Source: Trichoplusia ni (lineage: Eukaryota > Arthropoda > Insecta > Lepidoptera > Noctuidae). From it: DNA of 64,000 nt. Each line of letters opens with the position of its first letter. Positions within the stretch are counted from its first letter, which is position 1. Positions 37,114 through 49,100 of the stretch are shown here, piece by piece. Location: assembly GCF_003590095.1 (NCBI RefSeq), contig NC_039502.1:1240001-1304000 (forward strand), given 5' to 3'. The translations under genes were made by a program, and so were the position numbers. Below the pieces are notes generated by a model, which did no database searches, was not told where the DNA came from, and was given only the letters and a program-made list of their open reading frames with translations.

Positions 37114-40100
37114 GTGAGTTAAGCTTTTGTTGATGACTGGCTGTTTACCTTGTTTCCTTTGCACGCTTGAATAAATATTAGAGGATTAATCTACGGAGTG
37201 ATAATGAATGAAGTGCCTAAAAGGTAGTTAGGTGAATTGTTTTAATTAAATTCTTGCTATGTAATTAAGTGAGGGGAAGGGATAACTTATTAAACTTTAT
37301 TTTATCATACCGACATTTCGCGCCTCTTTTTTATTTACGAACAACAACCTTCAAAACCAGGAATAAAATTATTACAATTTATCTTTGACAGTTGCACTTT
37401 AAAAACCTACAGACATAAAAAAGTAATAACATCTGGTACTTGAAGTTTTAAAATGCAATGACCTCGAAAGTTATGCACAGATTAGCACGCTACAAAACAA
37501 TCCAGTACTCGTTTTTTTAATAGGCATTCGAACTACAGCCTTCAGGTTAACTAGTTCTCAAGTACTTAGAGACAACAACCAAAAAGGTTTTTATCGAATC
37601 TCTTTAAATACATTAAGTATCTATTTAGTGGCACTAAAAGTCAAACTTTATAATGGCTTCTAACATATTGGTGAAAGTAAATTAAGTTAAGGAAATCTTA
37701 ACATCTGATTGGTTTATGTTGGTAATATTAAGAAAACGAATATTTTCTAGCGATCGCCAGTTCGGCGTGGAGCAGTTAATGACTTAATGGAAGGGTTTGG
37801 AAAAAAATCTTCGTCCAATAGCGAGAACGATAAAGATTGTATAAAAAGGATGGATGATAGATGTATTGAGTCCTCGGTTCCTTATACAGCCAAGTAGGCT
37901 AAGGTCTACATTAGTGCATTAAAGGAGTTGCTGTGTTTTTAATAATACTTCAGATACTACTTACGAGTAACAAGGAAAGGCCGATTGTATTGACTAGGTT
38001 TTGCCCGTGGCTCCCACATGGTTGTTATTGTTGCGGTATGGTGATCGATGAACATATCTACTTGTAGTTCTTAACATTTATTTTTCCCTGACTTCAAAGC
38101 CTTACTACATTGAAACACTCGACATCTATCTAGTATTAGCAATTTTTATCAAAATCGATCTACGGTTCAGGCGTGAAAGCGTAACATACGACAGACCATG
38201 TCACTTTCGCATCACACGAATATTACGTTTTATAAAAGCGAAAGTTTGTGTCAATATTGGGATGTGGGGATTTATGTTTGTTACATCCTGACTCCTAAAC
38301 CTCTGGACCAAATTTAATGAAATTTGTTTTGGAGATAGCTAACACCCTGGAATAACATCTAAGAAGTAGGTTCTGGCTATAACCGCATTGATGTGGGTAA
38401 AATGTGGAAGATTGTCAATTCAATTCTTTATTGCATACCAGAACATTACATAGGTGGTCAATTAGGTTTATAGCTCAATTGTGGACCCTGTCAGGCACAG
38501 CAAAAAGAAGAAGAGAGGACGAATTTGTTTTTTACTATAATTTTAAATACTTTATATCGTGTGTGGTGTTTAAGTACCTATACCTACTATTACTTATCAA
38601 TGAGTCTTTAGTGCCTACATAATACTCTAGCTAAAACATAAACTCATTCTGGGCCTCGGTAGTTAAAACTGTGTTATCGTACGATTTATTATTCCTTATA
38701 GCTGCATTGAAACGGGCACAGCACGTTATACTACTAAATATAGCACCATTGAGGCGAAACGGACTTGAATTGTTTTCGATGCGACTATTTTTATAGCTCG
38801 GATTGTAATATGAAATGCAGTTAAACCAATAATGACATACCGTAGATTACCTGTTGCTTGTTTCTTCGCACGCGTGGAAATTGTAGGTTAATCCAAGTTT
38901 ATCAATATAGGTCTAGGCGTTTAAGTGTGTAAAATATATAACTTTAGTTACTAACAAACTTAAAAATAGTTATGAATAATTATAGTCTAATTATTTTAAT
39001 AACTCATAAACTATTGCAATCAATTACACGTTCTTAAATCCACACATACAATTTAGTTCAGTTAAATAACCTTTTAGTACCTCAATTATAAAGATAATTT
39101 TTATTTTTATTTCCTTATGATATTTATTACTTACATTGTTTTTGGAAACATTCTAACAAATAGGTAACCATTTTAAAGGGACAATGAATTTATTGATGTA
39201 TCTAATTAATAACTTTTACGAATTTAAATAATATAATCATAGGTATTTAAAATAGTCTGATAATCATTTGTCGCTAAATTAATCACAAATTGATAGCTCC
39301 TTACTTATCGTATTTGAACGTAATCGCGGCGGTATTTAACACTACATGAATATTAATTTAATCATCAAATGATAAATCGATTAGATTCGATATAATAAGA
39401 ATCGTCTGAGCCCCGATTCTGCTATTAACACGATGAATTAACGGCAATCGGATTAAATTTGAAACTATTCCTATTTTCTTAAGCAATTTGCCAACCACAA
39501 TCATTATAAATTCATTGTATCGACCGTGAGTATTACGCCCCGAACTGTCTCTAAAATTTTCAAAAAGTGTTTGAAAAATACTTGGAATAATACCAATAGT
39601 GTCAATTTAATCCAATTCCCATTCATTCTTCGGCCATTGTGAATAGCTGGTCACCGACTTATTCAAAAATATATAGGTATTCTAATTCGTTAGGCGATGC
39701 GTGTGGGTTGGGTGAAATCATTTGATAAAGATACCTGCGTCGGTGGGTGATAGGTACATTCATAAAAGTTACATTGGTATTGCTTAAAGACAATAGCACC
39801 TAAAATGAATAATGTTTTTAAACAGCAAAAGCATAAAACCGAGTTAAACTAAAAACTACCATGCCAAATTTGATGACATTTTCATGTGACCAAATTACAG
39901 GTATTTCATGTTAAATTTAAAAGAATTGACAAAATCGGTCTATCCAGTCCGAACCTCTTAGGGAACAAACAACATGAACAGACGAATTGAGAACCTATTC
40001 ATCCTAGAAGTCAGATGAAAGACCTCAGATAGGACTCGATTCGTTGCTAGTCATCAATCAAATTGCTATTGGCACGTTTAACCAGGAATCGCAGGTTCGA

Positions 40101-43100
40101 GTCCTACCTAGGTACTATAGGTAGCAATAAAAATATTTCATGATTATTTATAAATGTAATAAGTATGAATTGATTGAAGTGGCTATACTTTTTTTCTACT
40201 CTACTTTTATATTATGGGGACGGCGCGGCGGCATTCTGAACCTAACCATCCAATTTTATCGCGTATTAGATTATTTTGGTCACTGTGATACTGATAACTC
40301 ACCTATTCTTATCAGTGGTCGAACAATGTTGCTGCTAATAAGACAAAATATAAAAGGAAGACTTTAGTAACATTCCAATTTGTTTGCTTTTGGGTGGAGC
40401 CAAGGATACTTCAGATTCACGAAAAAATTTAATCCAAATGGATCCAATTTTATTAAAAAAATAATTTTCAGCCGATTTGACGTTAAGGAATTAGATATTT
40501 AAGAACTTTACGCCATAGCCCTATAAATTACAATTAATTCAGTATTTTAAGCTGTGAAATAAAAAAAAAATACCTACACGTTACCCCTTAGTTCGACTGG
40601 TTGTCAGACTTTCTAGCTTCTGACTACCCGTTGCGACTTTCAAAGATGTATGAATAACAGACATACGTAAGACGCAAAAAAAGTCCTTCTAAACGCACTT
40701 GACGGTTTTTTTTATAGTCGTGGGAAACGAAGGTAATTCTTTTATTAAGAAACCTATTATTCATCATATTAAGTGCTTATAACAATTATTGTTTACATGA
40801 TTTAGCAACAGTCTTCACAAGGCCGCATCGACAATTTGACAGCTGCATACTAATGATTGTATTATGATATTTATTTAAGTCATTGGTAGGCTTAACTTGT
40901 TAATCTTTTTATACCAATAGGTACCCAAACATATAACTAGCTGACAGGGCAAATGCTTTTATGTCATAACAGACGAAAATATATAAGAAATATTTATGAG
41001 TTGTTGAAAACGGATAGTCGCCGATAGCCTTAGATCAACAAAATATGCATATAAAATATTATAAAATATCACTAAAGTCTAACAACTAACTGTAACTAAC
41101 ATATTGACAGTATGTCAAAAGTTGTTTGATTCCAGAATGCCCACAAAATTTAATGACTATTGGTCTTGCCTTTTCGGAGGAGTTCAAGTAGACAGCGATG
41201 CCCTCAGCAGCAGGGACTGTTTTTACTCTATTGGTGGAACGAAACCTTAAGTGTGATAGGAACACTTAAGGTTTGACGACCTCCGTGGTCGAGTGGCGTA
41301 CGCACCGGTTTCAAGGTGTCGCTAGCTCTGAGGTCCCGGGTTCGATCCCCGGTCGGGTCAATGTATAAATTCACATTTGTACATTGTCTCGGGTCTGGGT
41401 GTTTGTGGTACCTTCGTTGTATCTGAATTCCATAACACAAGTGCTTTAGCAACTTACTTTGGATTCAGAACAATGTATGTGATGTTGTCCGCATTTATTT
41501 ATTTAAAACCCTGCAGCGAGAGAGACACTACTACAAACGACAAAACCGATTTAAGTAATGTGTGTATAAGACAATGTATATATAATGTATGTATTTAGTC
41601 TATTCTGTTTCGAAATGCTTCTAGTATCTAATCTCTTATCTTCACGTGCCCTCATTTTACTTTTAATGGGAACACCATAACAGGAGCGTCACTCACATTA
41701 ATATCTAGTATTTAAGAGATTAGAACTATAACTAAAATGCTCATGTTTAAGTTTGTATCTTCGGAAGATTAAATATCCACAACTCTTTAGTACTTGACAT
41801 CGAATATTTTATTTGTTAACTAGCTGTTGCCCGCGACTTCGTCCCCGTGGGTAAAAGATATAAGTTATGATTTATACCTGCCCTGTATTTCTCACATTTT
41901 CCATTGTATCTTCGCTCCTATTAATCGCAACGTGATGGTTTATAGCCTAAAGCCTTCCTCGATGAATAGTCTACTCAACACAAAAAGATTTTTTCAATTT
42001 GGAGCAGTACTTCCTGAGATTAGCGCGTTCAAACAAACAAACAAACAAACAATCAAACAAACTCTTCAGCTTTATAGATTAGGTTTAAGTCGTTGACAAC
42101 ACTCACACTGCACCGTGGTTCTAAATTTGCCATATCATGTAGCAGATTGCATACCTACTAGATTTCAACCGACTTCGAAAAGGATCCCGACTTCTTCTCT
42201 ATTCGTCTGTATTTTTGTCACCTTCTTCAGAGCTTCAGTCTTGTTTATTCTTTCTTCATCATATAGTTCAAGGCTAGGCCGATGATGATGACAGTTAATT
42301 TATTAATAGCCCTCATATGGTCCCATATTTTTTTTTATCAAGCAGTCGTTTTTTATTTGAAGTCGGTTGTACAATTTGTTCTTAGTAAAAATAAATGAAC
42401 AATAGCTTATATCCAACATAACAGTGGTGTCCACGTTTTTACCCTGCCCAGGCTTTCTAGATAATGTGTATTTTTAATCTCATAATGGTGTCCAGTATGT
42501 TGAAGATACTGGCGTTTTATAGGGAACGGTTAAAGAAATTAAAAGTACTCTAACTCTTAATCAAAAGACGTCTACATGATACTCACTATCTGTCTGTGAG
42601 TATCAGCTGCTAACTCTACCTAGAGACTAAGTTAAAAGTTTGTCAAGAAAATAAAATAAAAATGTAAATAATCGAAAGTCCGCATTCTTATATTATCATA
42701 GACATTATAAGTTTACGAATTGCTTCTGTTATGTATTGTAACGGAAAGACAGCGTTCTGCTGGAGAGTTTGTTGTGCCGGTGCAAATCTCATATCCATTG
42801 TAATTTGACATTCAAAAACTGCTACATGCTAGTAAAGACGGCCTCCGTGGTCGAGTGGCGTACGCACCGGTTTCAAGGTGTCGCTAGCTCTGAGGTCCCG
42901 GGTTCGATCCCTGGTCGGGTCAATGTAAAAATTCACATTTCTACATTGTCTCGGGTCTGGGTGTTTGTGGTACCTTCGTTGTATCTGAATTCCATAACAC
43001 AAGTGCTTTAGCAACTTACTTTGGGTTCAGAACAATGTATGTGATGTTGTCCGCATTTATTTATTTATTTAAAGAATAGTCTAATTTGATTTTGATTTTG

Positions 43101-46100
43101 TCCCGTCTCTTCTCTCCCAGCGAAAGAACTAACCTAGGTAGCGGTGAGGGTGGGCGAGTCTGTGTGCTGTCCATTGTAATTTGACAGTCAAAAAGTGCTT
43201 CTTAGTAGTCTAATTAGGTTTGTTTTTCGTCATCATCATAAAAAGGGCACACAATTTGCGTGTCACATTTGAACTGTCAGATGACATAACCCGACCTCAG
43301 TTTCGTGACCCAGCCTCTTAACTAATGTCAATTTAATGCAACTATCCGGTATCCAGTTGCGGCAGTTGCATTCAGTTAGCTCCATTATGCACGATTCTGT
43401 AGATACAGGAATAAATATTCAACATTATTTCTGTATCCACTTTAATGAATAACAAACTTGTTTCTGTTAATTGTCCATTTTGTGGTTTATTTTTGTCTAT
43501 CCCATATTTTATTTGTTTAATTACATCATTCATATGTTTGCTACTGTCATAGTACCTAGCTAAAATAAAAGGGTAAAGGGAACCCTGATTGACTCTGCCT
43601 GTCCATCCGTCCGACCGCACCGGAGTGTAGCTCAGGCACCATTAAAATTTTCACAGATGATGTATGTCTATTGCCGTTACAACGTCAAATCTATACTAAT
43701 ATATAAAGCTGAAGAGTTTGTTTGTTTGTTAGAACGCGCTACTCAGGAACTACTGGTTCAAATTGAAAAAATATTTTTGTCTTCAATAGACCATTAATCC
43801 AGAAAGGTTTTATTCGATATAACATCACGCTGCACTTAATGGGAGCGAAGATACAAGGGAAAATGTGGCAAAAACGGGGAAAAAGATTCATCTTCGAGGG
43901 CTTTCGTTCAAAAATTAATAATTTATAATATATCTCCTAACCACACGGACAAAGTCGCGGGAAAAAGCTAGTACTTAATATAAAGATCAGAGTGAAGCAA
44001 TGTACTATGTAATGTAACGATCATGAATTAGAAGCATGGCAAGGTACCTGCACATCTTTTTTGTTACTTTGGTTGTTCAGGCTAGCAGCAATCATATCTT
44101 TCATATAACATGAATAATAACACCGTCAACTTTGCATTAAATAATGCACAAACAAAATGAAAAAGTATTAAAGACAACCTAATTCTAAAACAAGCGGATA
44201 TAAGGTTGCTAGACATACAGCAAAGAAAACTTTTTTACAATAAATAGTAAAGTTGCCGTGATAAATGTTTCAGAAAAACAATATATAGCGTAATACAATA
44301 TAATTTTATCTTCAATGTCAAGAAAGAAAATTAACCTTTGTTTCCTGACAGTAAATATCCCGTATGATATAGTTTTAGTAGTGATTTTAACGATAACACG
44401 TGCTGCTATCAGGTCAAACAATATCATGATAACTGAAAAGCAAAACTAGGTTTTTTATTTATTTTATAATTATATTTTATACTATTTCAATTATTTTAAT
44501 AGATTAGGTTGTTATAATTTGGCATGTAGATGGACTACAACTGGGCACAGGCCAGTGTAGAACGTCAGAAACGGTTTGGGCATTGGGGTTTGCTCATGAT
44601 GTTTTCCTGCATCTAGGAGATCATCGGGGAAAGCCTTAAGGACACCCACCACCTCAGGAGGAAGCCGGTAGTGTCAGACGATTACTGACTTACTGACTAA
44701 ACGGATGGATGGAGTAGTTGCACAACAATGCTTAGCAATTTATCATGCGCAAAAAAGTAACCTGGATTGATACACACCTACTGACCTATGCAAAAAATAC
44801 TTACACATACAGAACCGTTAGGCCATCACGACTTGAAGACACGACATATCAGCGGATAAAAATCTATAATTTGTGTAAATTCAGCCTTATAGCCAGAATT
44901 GGATCTATCCACCAAAAAATGCAAATAAAACGTTGAGGTTCAACACCGATTCTATGGTCATAATTTTGATGAGTCTGGATTTATTCATCTTTATCATACT
45001 TGTAAGAAACCCTTAAAGTTGCGAGACCAACTCAGTTTTAATCGGGTTTTTAAATATAGGCTCTTAAATCACACCAATATTTCAGATCAGTGATATTAAT
45101 GAAGGAAAAGATGGCGCCAATATTTAAGCCACAACAGATATTTAATGTCATAATTTATCAGTTTTATAAGACGCCCTTGATAAGCAAATTATTTCAGCAT
45201 AAGCTGATAAATAAGTATCTCGATAAAATGGTAATTTGAATTCCAGATTACGTTTGACGTCCTTGTATTTTAATTTCAATTGTTCAAAGTTATTAGCATT
45301 GGTATTTTTTTAAATCGCCTCGTTTTTGTAGGTTATATACTACTCGCTTTTTGTTTTTTCGGTTAAATCCTCATGGACACCCAGCTCTTGGGGGGAGAAA
45401 GCGTTAATGTAAAACAAATAAATGTCAAAATCTAACAGACTATTATATTAAACGTCGCGCTTTATCTCTTGCATAATATGCATAAATACAATCTATATCT
45501 ATGCTTATCTATACTTCTATTACTTCTATATACTAATATATAAAGCTGAAGAGTTTGTTTGAACGCGCTAACTACTGGTTCAAATTGTAAAATTCTTTTT
45601 GTATTGAATAAACCATTCATCGAGGAAGGTTTTAGACTATTATACCTACCATCACGGTGCGATTAATAGGAGCGAAGTTACAATGGAAAATGCGGAAAAA
45701 ACAGGGCAGGTATAAATCATAACTTATATCTTCTAACCACGCGGACAAAGTCGCGGGCAACAGCTAGTTAAGTATATTATACTTAAAATTCATCACACGT
45801 TACTTATCGCACCCGTCCACTGTCCCTCATATCCTATACCTAATTGCTCTGTAAAATATCAAAAGCACACAGTTTGTTGCTCGGTTTAAATAGGTAGGCG
45901 CCATCCCTGTATATAATTCGAGTATAGTGTTTTTCGAATAGTTGATTGTACAATATGTTGGCGGGCTTTTAAAACCAACCGCAGGTTTTTGAAGGGGTTT
46001 TATTTATACTTCTTATTCATGAAAACATGTACAACGGCAGACCTAATGCCTAGGGTGTTAATACACCCTTGAGAAATACTTATGTATCCTGATTTCTTCG

Positions 46101-49100
46101 CAGTGTTTTCCTCTAGTGAATTTCCGCTAGCAAATTATAATTACCGCAAATTCAAAATTGGCGTTATTGTGCTGTGCCTGGATTAAGTTAGGCCAAGTAG
46201 CTGAGCGCGACGGATATGCACTTATCTATACTCTATACTAATATATAAAACTGAAGAGTTTAGAGTTTAGAGTTTAGAAACTACTGGTTCGATTTGAAAA
46301 ATTCTTTTTGTGTTGAATAGACCATTTATCACGGAAGGCTATAGGCTATATAACATCACGCTGCGACTAATAGGAGCGAAGATACAATGGAAAATGTGGA
46401 AATAACGGGAAAAATTCTAACCACGTGGACGAAGTCGCGGGCAACAGCTACTAAATAATAAACGTGGAAAAAACATGGTAAAAAATGGAACTGGAAAATT
46501 CATTAATTTGTTAAGATCCTATATGCTTATAATGAAACATTTTTTCGGTTGCTAAAGGATAAAACCCTCCCAAAGTTAAAGTTTCGTCATTAGATACTCT
46601 TTGTATTATAAAACGTATTATAGATGATTTGTTTACACAGTTTAGGAATTGATTATCTTTTCTATATAAAGATAGTCGTAATATCTGAGTCACTGATAAC
46701 GATTCGCGATTTATTTGCTGATGCATACCCTTCCTTATCTTTCCTGTTTAATTTATTTATATTTTGAGTCATCAGAAAAAGTTGTCATCATTGCAGATGT
46801 TTTATCCTTATTCAGGCATTTACGTCTTCACTTTTTAGAGTTTGTTCCTGCACTGGTTAGGTACTATTCATCAGTCTGTATGTCTTTTATTATGCTCATT
46901 GCGTTTAGATATTTATTACTCGTAGTAAAAACAAAGTTGATTTAATCTCTGATATTCCAATTTCCTGCAGTTAGGTTCAGCCCGGTATTCAGGTATGGCA
47001 CATTAGGGACAAACAGCAGGTTTTTAAGAACAATTTTTCAATAAAACATAAGTTTATGTGATCACGCCTTCCATTAACTCTTGTTCCCTAAGTACTTAGT
47101 GTACTTATTATCAACTGATTCTCTTTCCAGTGGGATTCGCGCTCCTTGCTGTCACGCTATGGATGGAGCCGTACCATCGCGGCTACTTCTTAAACGACGA
47201 GAGCCTCAGCCTCCCCTTCAAGGAGCAGACGATATCGGTGTCCGTGCTCGCGAGCGTCGGCTTTGCCTTCATCGCCGTTGTGGTATGTCTGGCTTAGTTT
47301 TTACTATCGTTTTTACCGTGGAAGTCAGTTGGGCAACCGTTAGCTGTAATGTATTTTACAGGAAGTGATCAAGTAATTGACCTCCACGCTATATGTTAGT
47401 ACCTTTTTGAATTAAAAATTAATTTAGCGTCGTTGTGTAAGTTAAATTTGCGTACATAATATGTCTTGTTGAAAATTAAATTTAAGTATACCCAAAAGAA
47501 TCATTCTCAAATAAAAGTACGGACATACTTTACAGATGATAAACTTTAACCTATAACTTTGTTTTTTTTCCTCTTCTTAAATTTAACAACATCAACACAG
47601 GCTCTTAAGACTTGGATCAAGTCCCACCCAAGAACTACCAAAGTATACCGATTTTTTATGATTATATTATGAATCTTTAGTAACAAAACAACGTCTCCCG
47701 ATTCCAGGTCCTAATCGTGGAGATAACGCGTGACAGACAAGGCAAGGGCATTGGTGACAAGTACATCGGAGACTCCGCCGTCCCCGGCTGGATCTGGGAG
47801 AGCTACCAGACCATCGGAGTCTTTACCTTCGGCGCCGCCTGTCAACACTTAACATCCGACCTCGCTAAAAATGTTATTGGCAGATTGCGACCTCATTTTT
47901 ATGACGTAAGTTATTGTGTTTGTTAATGAAGCTATTGATTTTTTTGGTGTCTAAGTCGAAAGTATGGCACCGAAGTTTAATGGTGTGGATTGGCCTGCTT
48001 CTGTGTTCCAATGTTAATTAAAAAAACATTGAATGGGCACCTAACTTTTAGGTGCTAATATTAAAGTATACCTTGTTGGTAGGCTTTAAATCGCGAACCT
48101 AATCCTAGTGTAATTAACACCAGATCTCACCCTCGATATTTGCAATAGTCGCTAAAATATACCTCATGGCTTCTAAAATACCAAAACTTCATTAGAGGAA
48201 TAATATAGTAGGTAAGTCTACTTTCTTCCTACCAAAAGAGTTTTCCGTTTAATGCATATTCCGATAAAGTCGAAGTCCATTGCTAGGCTAACTGTATGGA
48301 TGTCCTACAAAGGAAATGTGTCTGCTCCGCAGGTCTGCAAGCCGATCCCTCGAGCGGACTCTGCGCTGAACCAGCTCGGCTACATCGTGGAGTACGACTG
48401 CTATGCTGACGCCGATCCGTCGCTCATCAAGGACATGCGCCTCTCCTTCCCCAGCGCTCACTCCAGCTTCGCCATGTATTGCGCCATATTCTTTATTGTA
48501 AGTGCTAGTTATGATTTGCTGTTCTGACACTTGCTGATACTTATCTACTTGTTTCGCCAGTTTGTTTGGGTTAATATATTAGTGTAGCCAATGTCATTCA
48601 CGAATAACGTGGCTTTTCATCGGTAAAAGAATTTCCAAATCGGTTCAGTTAACCCTAAGTAGGCACAAAGTCACAAAGCTTCATAACATTCTTGTTTGTA
48701 AATAATACTTCTACAGCTACATTATAATTCAATATTCTGAATTTACTGATCACGAGAAAATCCAAAAAAATGTAAGATTATTCGTGTTGTAAGCGTCAGC
48801 TTTAAACTTTAGCAAACCTGGCACATGCTAGCCCGACTGCCCATATCATCACTCAATACTCAACACGTTTATTGCATTCCACAATGTGAACTTAGGTGAT
48901 AGGTACATAAGGATTATACACATTAGTTTTGGAGCACTGGCATCCATCAGCCGATATTTTTAAATAAATAAATAAATATTTTCACGTTACCTCGTCTTCC
49001 AGTTCTACGTGCAAGTGAAATGCAAATGGCGTGGCTCGAAGTTGCTGCGCCACGCCATACAGTACGCGGTCTTCATCGCCGCTTGGTACGTGGGGCTCTC

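Larger units (their letters stand above)
37114..47130 (+). other. Gene B intron 1 (10,017 bp), repeat-rich
   Basis: From donor gtgagt to acceptor ctctttccag. Carries two SINE copies, four Helitron-like elements, a short TIR element and several retroposon fragments, all listed separately. No other gene seen inside. Large first introns often hold enhancers, but no specific site is claimed. Confidence 0.7.

Noticed and set aside
41275..41365. tRNA gene
   Set aside because: A and B boxes are good, but it is followed by a body and (ttta)n tail shared with a second copy; it is a SINE.
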